From contig NZ_RCWL01000001.1 of NCBI RefSeq assembly GCF_003991195.1, positions 620,001 through 684,000 on the forward strand: 64,000 bases of DNA, written 5' to 3'. The notes beneath the pieces are model-generated. The model saw nothing but the letters and a program-made list of their open reading frames with translations, was not told the origin of the DNA and made no database searches. Below, in pieces: positions 9,559 to 19,440 of the stretch (the first letter of the stretch is position 1; every line of letters starts with the position of its first letter). Origin of the DNA: Gynurincola endophyticus (GTDB lineage: Bacteria > Bacteroidota > Bacteroidia > Chitinophagales > Chitinophagaceae). Made by a program: the position numbers and the translations under genes.

Positions 9559-9939
9559 TTATGAGCTTTTACGTGCCATCTTTTTCGAAGCACTTTTTTT
9601 AGTAGCTGTACTTCTTTTCTTTGCTGCTTTTTTCTTTACCCCACTTTTGTTGGCTGCTTTTTTTGTCATCATCGTTTTTCCTCTGCTGGCAGCCTTTTTC
9701 GGCGCAGCTTTTTTAGCTGCCGATTTCTTTTTAGCCGCCTTTTTTTTCGGTGCAGTTTTCTTCGAAGTTTTTTTAGGGACTTTTTCTCCTTTTTCCCTGG
9801 CTTCTGATAAACCGATAGCAATTGCCTGCTTCCGGTCTGTTACTTTTTTACCTGAACCTCCACTTTTTAAAGTGCCGCGCTTATATTCGCCCATCACTTT
9901 TTCCACTTTGTCTTGTGTTCCTTTTGAATAACGTGCCAT
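9559..9939 (-). CDS. DUF6496-type protein with histone H1-like Lys/Ala tail
   Basis: 126 residues. The first ~55 (MARYSKGTQDKVEKVMGEYK onward, with KQAIAIGLSEAREKG) match the small DUF6496 family of unknown function. The remaining ~70 are almost only Lys, Ala, Ser and Thr in KKAA/KKTAPKKK-like repeats, as in histone H1-like proteins. That composition strongly suggests DNA binding and compaction, but no activity is shown. It has its own transcription unit and a shared terminator. The opposite-strand Phe/Ala-rich frame is its mirror and not a gene. Confidence 0.8.
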   Translation of the reverse strand: MARYSKGTQDKVEKVMGEYKRGTLKSGGSGKKVTDRKQAIAIGLSEAREKGEKVPKKTSKKTAPKKKAAKKKSAAKKAAPKKAASRGKTMMTKKAANKSGVKKKAAKKRSTATKKSASKKMARKSS

Positions 9940-10277
9940 AATGATAATGTTTAATGGTTAGCAATAAAAATGAATACTAAGAATGTTTTCTTTCTGTGAT
10001 CATGTTTACTACAAAATATTCATTGTTGAACAGTTAAGTTTTGGACTCCTGACACTCGTATATAGGGATGGGTATAAAAAGTATGCCTGAATAAAATAAT
10101 AGGATAGAGCAAAAGGTTGACTAAAACGTATTCATTTATTAAAACGCTGGTTTCGATTCGTTCTTCCTTTGGCTTTTGAGCAACAAATAACGGAATTTTA
10201 ATAATAATGATTTATTCATTACCGGAATATCCTTTTTTAATATTTTTCGGCTATATTAGTTATAATAAATTGATTAT
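9940..10277. other. 338-bp divergent intergenic region, nothing clear
   Basis: Lies between the divergent DUF6496 and serine hydrolase genes and must hold both promoters. I found no exact TAnnTTTG element in a sensible place, and no hairpin or repeat of note. Confidence 0.4.
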
Positions 10278-11324
10278 ATGAGTATGTTTTATCAGAAAGC
10301 ACAGGATATATGCAAGAGTGTACTACGTAATAAAGGAATAAAGGGTATTGCTGTTTCTTTAAAGTACAAGGATTGTGAATGGAATTATGAAGATGGTAAT
10401 TTATCTGATAATCGCTCTTTTTTTATTGCCTCTACAACTAAATTGTTTACTACCGCTATCATTTTGAAATTGTTTCATGAAGGTCGGATTTTACTTTCTG
10501 ATAAGATTGTTAACTTTTTTCCCGAAGGTCAATTGAATGGAACTTTGTTGTACAAAGGACGTGACTATATTGATGAAGTGACTATTAAACAATGTTTAAT
10601 GCATACCAGTGGATTACCTGATTATTTTCTGGTTAAAAACCAGGAAGGTAAAACTATCTTTGATGATTTGGTGAATGATAAAGACAGGAGCTGGACTTTT
10701 GAGGAAATTATTGAATATGTAAAAACTCTATCCGCTCCTTTTCCTCCCGGTGATCGCAAAGCGCATTATTCGGATACTAATTTTACGATTTTAGGTAAAA
10801 TAATAGAAATTATTTATGCACTTTCTTATGAAGAAGTAGTGAAAAATGAAATATGCACTCCTCTGCAGTTAACACATACATATGTATACAGGGATATAAA
10901 CGATAAAACCCCCGTTCTGATTAATTATAAAAATAAAGAGTTGATTATACCACAAGCCATGTCTTGTTTCGGCCCTGATGGCGGAGCCGTTTCGAATGCC
11001 AGTGAATTAAATACTTTTTTATATGCCTTTTGGAATGGATTCTTTTTCCCAAAAAGTTTTAACAGCGAGTTGAAGGTGTGGAATAATATTTTTTATCCAT
11101 TAAAAGCAGGAGTGGGGCTTCATGGTTTTAAAATGCCGTCAGTTTTTACTATGTTTAAAAAGACACCGATGTTTGTTGGTTATACAGGCCTGAATGGAAC
11201 AGTTGCTTTTGCTGTTCCGGATGAAGATTTTTATTTCAGTGGTACTGTTAATAATGCATCACAGCAACAGAAGATATTTCAAACCTGTTTACGTATTTAT
11301 CTTTCTTGTAAAAAATATCTCTAG
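10278..11324 (+). CDS. serine hydrolase of the beta-lactamase / penicillin-binding (class C-like) family
   Basis: 348 residues with the active-site SxxK motif at Ser52-Thr-Thr-Lys55 (FFIASTTKLF) and the second motif YSDTNFTILGKIIE, which corresponds to the Tyr-x-Asn block. MHTSGLPDY is also typical. These proteins act as esterases, D-amino-acid peptidases or, rarely, beta-lactamases; the substrate cannot be told. Unusually, the N-terminus (MSMFYQKAQDICKSV) has no signal peptide, so it is probably cytoplasmic, which argues against an antibiotic-resistance or cell-wall role. Single gene ending in a convergent terminator. Confidence 0.82.
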   Translation: MSMFYQKAQDICKSVLRNKGIKGIAVSLKYKDCEWNYEDGNLSDNRSFFIASTTKLFTTAIILKLFHEGRILLSDKIVNFFPEGQLNGTLLYKGRDYIDEVTIKQCLMHTSGLPDYFLVKNQEGKTIFDDLVNDKDRSWTFEEIIEYVKTLSAPFPPGDRKAHYSDTNFTILGKIIEIIYALSYEEVVKNEICTPLQLTHTYVYRDINDKTPVLINYKNKELIIPQAMSCFGPDGGAVSNASELNTFLYAFWNGFFFPKSFNSELKVWNNIFYPLKAGVGLHGFKMPSVFTMFKKTPMFVGYTGLNGTVAFAVPDEDFYFSGTVNNASQQQKIFQTCLRIYLSCKKYL

Positions 11325-11363
11325 CTTTTTTTTCGAAAGCTTATTTTTCAAAAGTTTATAAAT

Positions 11364-11395
11364 AAAGAGTCCTCAAAATTTTGAGAACTCTTTTT
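11364..11395. terminator. bidirectional terminator between convergent genes
   Basis: Inverted repeat centred at 11378/11379 (about 14 bp each arm with one mismatch), with an A-run before and TTTTT after. It separates the serine hydrolase from the L,D-transpeptidase gene. Confidence 0.75.
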
Positions 11396-11414
11396 ATGTG
11401 AAGGTGTGTTTGTA

Positions 11415-12953
11415 TTATTTAATCAGCATTTTCTTAAAACGTTCATCGTGGTTGTAGATATCTTTTCTAAAAGATATCATGCCGTCTTCATTTATAAAAG
11501 AAGTAAGATAGTAGATAAAAACAGTAACAGGAGGATTCACCTTTACCCATTTTTCTTTTGTTTCGTTCATGGCTTTAGCAATACTTTGCTCATTCCATTG
11601 CGCTTCATCTGCCAATACCCATTCTGCCAACTTAGCCGGATATCTTACACGTATGCATCCATGACTAAGTGCCCTTTCATCTCTGTTGAAAGCTGCTTTG
11701 TTAGGTGTATCATGTAAATAAATATTATAACTATTAGGGAAGAGAAACTTAACTTTACCCAATGAGTTATGTGCACCCGGTAATTGTCTGATTACCGGAA
11801 CCCCGTTTCTTTCGCCAGTGATTTCCATTTGGTTTCTTTCCAGATAGCTATTGTCTTTTTCAGTAGCAGGTAATATTTCGTTTTTTACAATAGATTGTGG
11901 AATGTTCCAGTATGGTGCAAAAACAATATTATTCATGTTGCCAGTAAACATCACTGTACTGCTGCCTTCTTTTCCAACAACAACTTCCATGTCAAATGCA
12001 GTTTTGTTACCTTCCAGGGCTGTTAATGAAAACGCAGGTATGTTTACAATAATGTGTTTTCCTTCTTTCATATTCGGTAGCCATTGCATTCTTTCGATAT
12101 TCACTATCATTTGTGATAATCGATCGTTGATGGGAACATTGAGCTCTTTCACCAGATTTGGTGTGATCAGGCTATCACGGTACCCGAAAGAGTAGTTGAC
12201 TTTCTTGAGGAATTGTATAAATGCCTCACTATATTGAGGCATAGTATCATTTTTATCATAGTCGTATAAAAGTGATAACTTCTTTTTTACAGACTGAATA
12301 GCTGGATTGTTCTCATTTTTGGCAATTGTTTTTGAGATGTCTGGAATAGAAAAGTCTTCGGTTTTGATCTCATTCCAGTTGATCAGATGCTGCACTAAAG
12401 GGTTGTCAGGATCTGTATTCTTTAACTCAAGTACTAAACTATCAATGGATAGTTTTTTCAGCGGAAATTCTTTATAAGCATCCCTTGAAAATGAATTAAT
12501 GCCTCGATGCGATAAATAGTTAAGATATCTCCAGGTGAGGGATAATTCAATTTTCCTGAAGTTGGTATTTTTGTCAGAGACTTCAAAATTTGATTGCCCC
12601 ATCCATTGGTCTAGCTGGTCATCTAATTTTTTCCGTTCAACTGTATCCAATTCGTAATCATAAAGATTTCTGAATGCCAGTGTTTGTTCTGTAAATCCAC
12701 TGGAACTAAACCAGGCATATTGATAGTTTCTATTATTATAAAAACTTCTCATAGCATTTGCCAGCGTATCGTTGAATGCCTGTTCTGTAATAAATGATTC
12801 CATCGAGGTGCTATCAAGGAATAAGTTATTGAAAGCATTGCTGCTGTTAATGGTTTGATTTCTTTCGATCATCCGATTGGCCTTATCTTCTGCATCATTG
12901 CAGCCAAAAGATACCATGGTTGCCAGTAATATAAGATAGGTTAATTTCTTCAT
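11415..12953 (-). CDS. L,D-transpeptidase lipoprotein (YcbB/LdtD-like)
   Basis: Cross-links peptidoglycan stems at the periplasmic face via 3-3 bonds, or attaches other groups to them. 512 residues: a lipoprotein signal (MKKLTYLILLATMVSFGC, lipidated Cys18), a long helical N-terminal scaffold domain as in YcbB, and a C-terminal YkuD catalytic domain. The catalytic motif SHGCIRV has its nucleophile at Cys433, preceded by the conserved HDTP block. The C-terminal ~60 residues continue past the domain. It stands alone between a terminator and a short non-coding stretch. Whether its activity is 3-3 cross-linking or another exchange is unknown. Confidence 0.9.
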   Translation of the reverse strand: MKKLTYLILLATMVSFGCNDAEDKANRMIERNQTINSSNAFNNLFLDSTSMESFITEQAFNDTLANAMRSFYNNRNYQYAWFSSSGFTEQTLAFRNLYDYELDTVERKKLDDQLDQWMGQSNFEVSDKNTNFRKIELSLTWRYLNYLSHRGINSFSRDAYKEFPLKKLSIDSLVLELKNTDPDNPLVQHLINWNEIKTEDFSIPDISKTIAKNENNPAIQSVKKKLSLLYDYDKNDTMPQYSEAFIQFLKKVNYSFGYRDSLITPNLVKELNVPINDRLSQMIVNIERMQWLPNMKEGKHIIVNIPAFSLTALEGNKTAFDMEVVVGKEGSSTVMFTGNMNNIVFAPYWNIPQSIVKNEILPATEKDNSYLERNQMEITGERNGVPVIRQLPGAHNSLGKVKFLFPNSYNIYLHDTPNKAAFNRDERALSHGCIRVRYPAKLAEWVLADEAQWNEQSIAKAMNETKEKWVKVNPPVTVFIYYLTSFINEDGMISFRKDIYNHDERFKKMLIK

Positions 12954-13082
12954 ACCTTCTACTACGCAATTTATATGCCTACGCTGAATGTGGAGAATCA
13001 GACGGTCTGATATTTAAATCTGAAATTATGTCAAGGGTAGTGATAACAGATGGGTTGAGCAGAAAAGCGAGGTGAAAATATC

Positions 13083-13111
13083 GAAAAAAAAGACGGCTCA
13101 GTACTGAGCCG
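13083..13111 (-). terminator. Rho-independent terminator of the first efflux operon
   Basis: The palindrome at 13094-13111 (core GGCTCAGTACTGAGCC) is followed on the minus strand by eight T. It lies 31 bp after the stop codon of the RND pump gene. Confidence 0.88.
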
Positions 13112-13142
13112 CCCTTTATATACATCATCTATTGAGTATTGA

Positions 13143-16100
13143 TTAATGATAACCAACATCTTTATGTACGTAGTCTTCAACCATTAAATCAGAAATGGTT
13201 TTTTCTCCTTTATCTTTTTTACCGAACCACTGTTCAAAAATCACATACACTACCGGTACTACAATCAGGGTTAAGAAAAGGGAAGAGATCAATCCTCCGA
13301 TAATAACCCAGGCCAGACCGTTTTTCCATTCAGCACCGGCACCGGATGCTATCGCAATTGGAAGCATACCGAACACCATCGCAATAGTGGTCATTAAGAT
13401 TGGACGTAAACGGGCATGGTTTGCCTCAAACAAGGCATCCTTGATACTTAACCCTTCTGAACGTCGTTGGTTAGTAAAGTCTACGATCAGAATAGCGTTT
13501 TTACACACCAGACCGATCAGCATGATTACCCCTAAGATGGTAAAAATGTTTAAGGTGTTATTAGTTAATCCTAATGCAAGCAATGCTCCGATAAATGATA
13601 ATGGTACAGAGAATAATACCACTAGCGGATGCAGGTAGTTATCATATAGTGCTACCATTACAAGATATACCAGTACAATGGCCGCCAATAAAGCGATTCC
13701 TAATGTACCGAAACCTTCAGATTCATTTTCTCTTTGTCCTGCCCAGGCAATAGAAATACCTGCTGGCTTAGGTAAACTATCCAAAGCTGCTTCAAATTCA
13801 GTAACGATGCTGCTGCTCGGACGACCAACACTTTGTGACTGAACGGTTACAGAAGGAGATTTATCTCTTCTTTCCAGTACCGAAGGACCTGATGATTCTT
13901 CTACAGTAGCGAACTGACTCAACTTAATTGGTTGCCCCATTGCATTGATAAATTCGATATCATTTACATTCTGGATAGAACCTCTGTCGAAATCATTCAA
14001 TCGAATATTGATATCATATTCGTATTCGCCCGATCTGAATTTAGAATCGGTATTACCGTTGAATGCTGTTTGCATGGTAGTACCAACGGTAGCCAGGTTT
14101 AATCCTAATGCTGCCATTTTATCACGGTCAACAGAAACTTTAATTTCAGGTGTACCATCTTCTACGGTCAACTTGGTTTCTGTAGTACCACTGATGGTAT
14201 TCAGTACTTCTAATGCTTTTTTAGCATACGACATTGCCGTATCTAATTCCGGTGCCATTACAACCATTGCAATCGGAGCTTCTTCAGCAGTACCCATGAT
14301 ACTTACCGTAGTGGTTTTAAACTTCGGTCCGGGAAACTTCATCTGAAGGTCTCTTTTTAACTTGGCTGCATAAACTTTGTCACCATCTGCACGGAGTTTT
14401 TTATCTATCAGGCTTACTTTGATTTCAGCTTTATAGGTAGTGGTTTGTGTACCTGCAAAACCTTCACTGGTAACACCAACTTTGGTAATAAGATCCACAA
14501 CCTCAGGTTTTTCAGAGATATAATTCTCGATATCCTGTGTAAGAATATTTGTTTTTTCGATGGCTGCATCTTTCGGTAACTCGATCTGTACTAAGAATTC
14601 ACCTTTGTCTGATGCAGGGAAGAACTCACCACCGATATAGCCGGTTACTAATAATGCAATACTAGAGAAGAAAAGAACGATTACTGTCAGCATAGTTCTT
14701 GTCTTATGGCCCAAACACCATAATAACAAATCACCAACCCATTTCGTAAACTTGCTTAATCCTCTTTCGAACCCTAAAATAATACGTCCAAACAGGTTCT
14801 TACCTTCAATTTTTTCCAGTTTACCGAATCTGGATGATAACCATGGAATAATAGTGAATGATGAAAGTAATGATAACATGGTTGAAATTACTACCACCAC
14901 ACAGAACTGTTTAATAATGTTACTTACTAAACCGGTACTAACTGCAATCGGTAAGAATACTACCACAATTACCAGGGTAATACCTGTTACGGTAAATCCG
15001 ATTTCTTTAGAACCTTCATAAGCTGCGCGTACTCTGTTTTTACCCATCTCCATATGGCGATAGATATTTTCCAACACTACGATGGCGTCATCCACCAGGA
15101 TACCTACCACTAATGAAAGACCTAATAAACTCATCAGGTTCAGGGTATATCCTAAAGCTGACATGGCAATGAAAGTAGCGATCAGAGATGCCGGGATCGA
15201 CACCATTACAATTACAGAGTTTCTGATACTATGTAAGAAGAATAACATTACAAACGCTACTAATACAACCGCGAGTAATAAGTCGTGAATTACTGCATCT
15301 GCTGCATCCAGCGTATAGGTAGTACTATCGTTCGCTATTTCAATATTTAAACCGATGTTTTTATAATCTTCATGCAGTTTAACAATGGCTTTCTGAATAT
15401 CTTCAGATACCTGTACCGCATTCGCATCCGACTGACGAACAACATCAATTAAGATAGTTGATGATTTGTTGAAGCGGGCCAGTTTGTCAGCATCTTTTTG
15501 AGAATCCTGAATGTCAGCAAGTTCACCTAAACGAACCTGATAGCCATTTTTAGAAACCAATACGAGCTCTCTCAGTTCCTGAACCGTTTCAAATTTACCA
15601 GCAAGACGTACCAATACTGATTGTTCACGGGTTTTAATAGAACCGGTAGGGAAGTCAAGGTTAGATGCCTGAATTGCTTGTTGAACCTGACCAATTGCAA
15701 TACCGTAAGCTTTTAACTTATCCATGTCCAGATTTACCTGAATTTCACGTTCCTGGCCACCGGTCATATTAATCTGAGCCACACCATTTACACGTGAAAG
15801 AGAAGGTGAAATCTTTTTATCTAATAAATCATAAAACTCGATATCATCAATATTACTGGTTGCCGCAAGGTTCATAATAGGCATATCCGATAAAGAGAAC
15901 TTCACCAATGAAGGTGGTTTAACATCTTCAGGAAGGTCGGCTAAGATCGCATTTACCTTTCTTTGAGCATCATTGAGTGAATAGTCAGCATCTGCTTCAT
16001 TGGTTAACTGAATCGTTACCAATGATAAGCTTTCATATGATTTAGCTTCAAGTTTTTTAATATTTTCTAAAGATGAAACAGCATCCTCGATTTTCTTGGT

Positions 16101-16289
16101 TACAGTATTCTCTACCTCTGATGGAGAGGCGCCGGGATATACTGTAGAAATCGTAATTGCATTGGTTTCAAATTTTGGAATCAACTCGTATCCCAGCGAT
16201 GTATAGGCCAGGATACCCCCCAGTGTAAGAATCGTAAATAATACGACTACCATTGAGGGCCTTTTTATCGATATTTCTGCAATTTTCAT
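13143..16289 (-). CDS. RND-family efflux pump, inner-membrane subunit (AcrB/MexF-like)
   Basis: The proton-driven pump of a tripartite exporter, 1048 residues. The start is taken as the ATG at 16289 (MKIAEISIKRP); a TTG three codons upstream gives no better protein. TM1 is followed by the porter domains. TM4 carries the proton-relay pair in GILVDDAIVVLENIYRHM, and the second half repeats the pattern (VCKNAILIVDF). The sequence lies closer to the general multidrug/organic-compound RND group than to the metal (CusA) group, but substrates are not readable. Last gene of a TetR-TolC-MFP-RND operon; 22 bp follow the adaptor gene. Confidence 0.93.
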   Translation of the reverse strand: MKIAEISIKRPSMVVVLFTILTLGGILAYTSLGYELIPKFETNAITISTVYPGASPSEVENTVTKKIEDAVSSLENIKKLEAKSYESLSLVTIQLTNEADADYSLNDAQRKVNAILADLPEDVKPPSLVKFSLSDMPIMNLAATSNIDDIEFYDLLDKKISPSLSRVNGVAQINMTGGQEREIQVNLDMDKLKAYGIAIGQVQQAIQASNLDFPTGSIKTREQSVLVRLAGKFETVQELRELVLVSKNGYQVRLGELADIQDSQKDADKLARFNKSSTILIDVVRQSDANAVQVSEDIQKAIVKLHEDYKNIGLNIEIANDSTTYTLDAADAVIHDLLLAVVLVAFVMLFFLHSIRNSVIVMVSIPASLIATFIAMSALGYTLNLMSLLGLSLVVGILVDDAIVVLENIYRHMEMGKNRVRAAYEGSKEIGFTVTGITLVIVVVFLPIAVSTGLVSNIIKQFCVVVVISTMLSLLSSFTIIPWLSSRFGKLEKIEGKNLFGRIILGFERGLSKFTKWVGDLLLWCLGHKTRTMLTVIVLFFSSIALLVTGYIGGEFFPASDKGEFLVQIELPKDAAIEKTNILTQDIENYISEKPEVVDLITKVGVTSEGFAGTQTTTYKAEIKVSLIDKKLRADGDKVYAAKLKRDLQMKFPGPKFKTTTVSIMGTAEEAPIAMVVMAPELDTAMSYAKKALEVLNTISGTTETKLTVEDGTPEIKVSVDRDKMAALGLNLATVGTTMQTAFNGNTDSKFRSGEYEYDINIRLNDFDRGSIQNVNDIEFINAMGQPIKLSQFATVEESSGPSVLERRDKSPSVTVQSQSVGRPSSSIVTEFEAALDSLPKPAGISIAWAGQRENESEGFGTLGIALLAAIVLVYLVMVALYDNYLHPLVVLFSVPLSFIGALLALGLTNNTLNIFTILGVIMLIGLVCKNAILIVDFTNQRRSEGLSIKDALFEANHARLRPILMTTIAMVFGMLPIAIASGAGAEWKNGLAWVIIGGLISSLFLTLIVVPVVYVIFEQWFGKKDKGEKTISDLMVEDYVHKDVGYH

Positions 16290-16311
16290 TATCTGCAATT
16301 AAAAGTTTAGC

Positions 16312-17379
16312 TTATTGAATACTTTGTACTTTCGATCCGTCTATGATATTAATCTGACCACTCGTGATTACTTCATCACCTTCTGCTAATCCGTCGATTA
16401 CTTCCACAAAGTCTCCAAAGTTTCTACCGGCAACAACTTTTTTCTGACGGGCAATACCGTTTTCAATAGTGAAAATCAGTCCGTTTTTAGTGCTACCTAC
16501 GAATGCAGTTCTTGGAACCATCAATACGTTTGTAACTTTTCCTTCAGCGAAATGTGCTGTTCCGTACATACCGGCTTTCAGTAAGTTATTTGTATTATTG
16601 GTTACTGTAATTTCTATAGGGAAATTCAATGCTTCTGTTGCTTTCGGAGCAATAAAGCTGATTGTTCCGTCAAATGTCTGATTAGGATAAACACTTGCAG
16701 TAATTTTTACTTTTTTACCTACAGATAATGAAGCTACCTGCGATTCGTCTACTGTAACTTTTAATTTTAACTGAGAAGTATTCACAATTTCAAATAAAGC
16801 AGTACCTGGAGATACCACAGAACCCGGTTCAATTAATCTTTTGTTGACGATACCATCGATACTTGCTTTAATATAAGTATCATTCACACTGATTTTTGCA
16901 GTTTCCAATCTTGCTTTAGCGTTTTCTAATTGCTGCTTCATCTGATCTACCTGCTGTTTGGTAACACCGCCGGTTTTGTAGGCGTTTTCAAAACGTTCTA
17001 CTTCATTTAAAGCAACATTATAATTAACCTCTGCGTTTTGCAAATCAACACTTAACTGATCAACTCGGATGGTAGCTAAGGTTTGTCCTTTTTTTACATA
17101 AGCACCTTCTTTTACATATACATTCACGATTCTACCTGCTTTTTCTGCAGAGAAATTTAATTCTTGCGAAGATGCAAATACACCGTTTGATTGCATTGTT
17201 GAAGACGGAGCATCTTTCATAGCTTTTGCCGATTTAACAGCAATAAAAGCTACCGGTTCATTTACAATAGCTGTTTGAGCCGCTGATTCTTCTTTATGTT
17301 TTGTAAGCACAAATCCAATCGCTACAACGCAACCTGCTATTAATAAAAGATATAATAATATTTTACCAAACTTTCCCAT
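16312..17379 (-). CDS. efflux RND periplasmic adaptor (membrane fusion protein, HlyD-like)
   Basis: 355 residues joining the RND pump to the outer-membrane channel. One N-terminal membrane anchor (ILLYLLLIAGCVVAIGFVL) is followed by the barrel-sandwich half-motif AGRIVNVYVKEGAYVKKGQ, a coiled-coil hairpin (about 120-170), the second half-motif (IDGIVNKRLIEPGSVVSPG) and a beta-barrel region. No lipobox is present, unlike the adaptor of the second efflux operon. It lies 7 bp after the TolC gene, so they are translationally close. Confidence 0.92.
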   Translation of the reverse strand: MGKFGKILLYLLLIAGCVVAIGFVLTKHKEESAAQTAIVNEPVAFIAVKSAKAMKDAPSSTMQSNGVFASSQELNFSAEKAGRIVNVYVKEGAYVKKGQTLATIRVDQLSVDLQNAEVNYNVALNEVERFENAYKTGGVTKQQVDQMKQQLENAKARLETAKISVNDTYIKASIDGIVNKRLIEPGSVVSPGTALFEIVNTSQLKLKVTVDESQVASLSVGKKVKITASVYPNQTFDGTISFIAPKATEALNFPIEITVTNNTNNLLKAGMYGTAHFAEGKVTNVLMVPRTAFVGSTKNGLIFTIENGIARQKKVVAGRNFGDFVEVIDGLAEGDEVITSGQINIIDGSKVQSIQ

Positions 17380-17386
17380 TGTATAA

Positions 17387-18775
17387 TTATTTATAAAGTG
17401 ATTTTAAGTTTCCTTGAGCTTTTAATAGTGCTATTTCAGCAAGTTTATAATTGAGTAATGCGTTTGAATATTGATTTTGCGCATTGGTTAATGAACTTTC
17501 AGATTCCAGCAGGTCTGTTAACGGTGCTAATCCCTGATTGTAGTTATTCAAAGTATTTTCATATACTTCCTGTGCTAACTCAACATTCTCTTTTTGCATG
17601 TTCAGTGTGATAATGCTATTCTCGATCTGAGTTTTCGCATTCAGGAAGTTCAGTTTAAGTGAATTCTCTGTATTGGTCATATCCACTCTTAGCTTTCTTA
17701 AATCTACATCTGCCTGACGGATCTTTGATCTGTTATAAAAACCACTGAAAATCGGTACGCGCAGATTTAAACCTATCGTAGAATAACCGAAGTAGTTCAC
17801 CCCATCGCTAGGCGTTTTAAACCATGGGAAAGTATTACCTAAACCACCGTAACCAAAGTTGGCTGACATGGAAAGTGTTGGATAATTACTTGCTTTAGCT
17901 GCTTCTTTATTTAAAACAAGCAGATGTTCCTGCTTTTGTAAAGCTCTGAAGTCTGTTAAAGTTTTTACGTTTGGAATAACATCCGTCAGCTCTAATTGCG
18001 GTTTGATTCTTTCCAGCTCGTTTGCTTCAAATGAAACGGGCGTTTCTACATTCATACCGATATAAAACTTCAGTAAATTCTCCTGTAATTGAATACCGTT
18101 TAATAATTGCTGACGTTGTGAATAAAGATTAGACAGGTTAACCTTTGTTCTGTCTAAATCTATTTTTTTCGCTAAACCTGATTTATACAAACCTTCAATC
18201 ACTTCTTTTACTTTTTCTGTAGTAGCGATGGTAGAGTCGGTAGAAGCCATTTGTTGTCTTTGTACCAACACCTGAAAATATGAAGTAGCTACCTGTTCAA
18301 TTAACTGTTCTTCAGTTAATGTATTGAGTAGCCTGTAATATTCTCTGGTAGTTTGAGCTGCTTTTAAACCTGTGAAAACTGAAACATCGAAAATGTTTTG
18401 TGTGAGGTTAAGAGAAGCTCCTGTATTCCATTTCTGACCAAAAGCAACTAATAATGTTGTTCCTGGTTGACCAATCAACTCGCCTGGTAAGGCACTTTTT
18501 TGTAACAAAGGATTGTAAGCAAGTGTGCCACTGGCTGTTAATTGTGGTAACGCCTGAGAACGTGCTTCTGCGATTTTGTTTTCTCCTGTTTCTATTTCCA
18601 TTCTGGATTTTCTAACGCTTGCCTGGTGTTCCATGGCATGCTGCAGAGCGTACGGGAGCGTCATGTTCACTACAGAATCAGTGTTTTGCGCTGATAAGTA
18701 ACCTGTAGATCCCACCGCTAAGCATAACATCCATGCCGTTTTACAATTCCTGAAAAACTTCTTAAGCTTTGTCAT
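17387..18775 (-). CDS. TolC-family outer-membrane efflux channel
   Basis: 462 residues; signal peptide (LCLAVGSTGYLSAQ) and two repeats of the outer-membrane efflux protein family with long amphipathic helices (for example LNNYNQGLAPLTDLLESESS near the C-terminus). It forms the exit duct of the exporter encoded by the two following genes. It is the first structural gene after the TetR regulator, 19 bp downstream of it. Confidence 0.92.
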   Translation of the reverse strand: MTKLKKFFRNCKTAWMLCLAVGSTGYLSAQNTDSVVNMTLPYALQHAMEHQASVRKSRMEIETGENKIAEARSQALPQLTASGTLAYNPLLQKSALPGELIGQPGTTLLVAFGQKWNTGASLNLTQNIFDVSVFTGLKAAQTTREYYRLLNTLTEEQLIEQVATSYFQVLVQRQQMASTDSTIATTEKVKEVIEGLYKSGLAKKIDLDRTKVNLSNLYSQRQQLLNGIQLQENLLKFYIGMNVETPVSFEANELERIKPQLELTDVIPNVKTLTDFRALQKQEHLLVLNKEAAKASNYPTLSMSANFGYGGLGNTFPWFKTPSDGVNYFGYSTIGLNLRVPIFSGFYNRSKIRQADVDLRKLRVDMTNTENSLKLNFLNAKTQIENSIITLNMQKENVELAQEVYENTLNNYNQGLAPLTDLLESESSLTNAQNQYSNALLNYKLAEIALLKAQGNLKSLYK

Positions 18776-18794
18776 TTTATTTTGGTGGTTTATT

Positions 18795-19436
18795 CTAAAT
18801 ATTAATCAGTTGACTGTTACTGTGTTTCGATTCAAACAAATCATGAAGAATTTCATTCGTCTGATCATTTGCTTCTTTGCTGATGATACCTTGTATAAAA
18901 AGGTTTAAACACTGCCAGTATACTTCATCTTTACTGTAATCATTAATCAGTTCAGAAGCATACTCGAAATCATTCACCAGGTGTTTTTTCCATAAATCCA
19001 TCAGCATTGCAGGATGGAGATTACCTCTTACCAAACCTTCGGTAATTCCTTTTTCCAGTAACTGTCGCATGCGTTGATAAGATGAGCGGTCAAGCGAATC
19101 GTTGAATATTTTCCACTGCGTAGGGAAATGTGCTTGTAAATCGTGGTAAAATGCGGGGTTTACATCTTTGCCCAGATAGAATAAAACATGTACCAGGCCT
19201 ATTACTTCACGGATGGTATCTCCCTTATAAACATCTACTGAACTTTCTAATCTGGCCTCATGTTCTTCAATCATTATTTCTACAACCCGTTCTACCAGAA
19301 ATTCTTTGGTGGGATAATACTTGTAAATGGTTTTCTTTGAAATGCCCAATTTACTTGCCAGATCACTCATTCTATAGTTCACTATCCCCTCTGAGGTAAA
19401 TAGGTAATGTGCGGTTTTTAAAATTAGTATTTCCAT
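18795..19436 (-). CDS. TetR/AcrR-family repressor of the first efflux operon
   Basis: 213 residues. The N-terminal helix-turn-helix is MSDLASKLGISKKTIYKYYP (residues about 23-42), followed by an all-helical ligand-binding domain with no recognisable ligand signature. The start is the ATG at 19436. The frame runs on to a TTG at 19463, but the stretch between them holds a 21-bp palindrome and sits against an exact -7 element, which fits an operator better than coding sequence. It is co-directional with and 19 bp upstream of the TolC gene, so it probably autoregulates the whole operon. Confidence 0.9.
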   Translation of the reverse strand: MEILILKTAHYLFTSEGIVNYRMSDLASKLGISKKTIYKYYPTKEFLVERVVEIMIEEHEARLESSVDVYKGDTIREVIGLVHVLFYLGKDVNPAFYHDLQAHFPTQWKIFNDSLDRSSYQRMRQLLEKGITEGLVRGNLHPAMLMDLWKKHLVNDFEYASELINDYSKDEVYWQCLNLFIQGIISKEANDQTNEILHDLFESKHSNSQLINI

Positions 19437-19440
19437 TTTC

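Noticed and set aside
9647-9931. Phe/Ala/Leu-rich plus-strand frame of 94 codons
   Set aside because: It is the antisense of the Lys/Ala-rich tail of the DUF6496 gene; the minus-strand frame has the recognisable domain and shared terminator.
10278-11324. Antibiotic-inactivating beta-lactamase
   Set aside because: It has the family motifs but no signal peptide and no adjacent regulator; general serine hydrolase is the safer call.
13195-13638. 147-codon plus-strand frame inside the RND pump gene
   Set aside because: Shadow of a conserved RND gene; repeated antisense frames are a by-product of its codon pattern.
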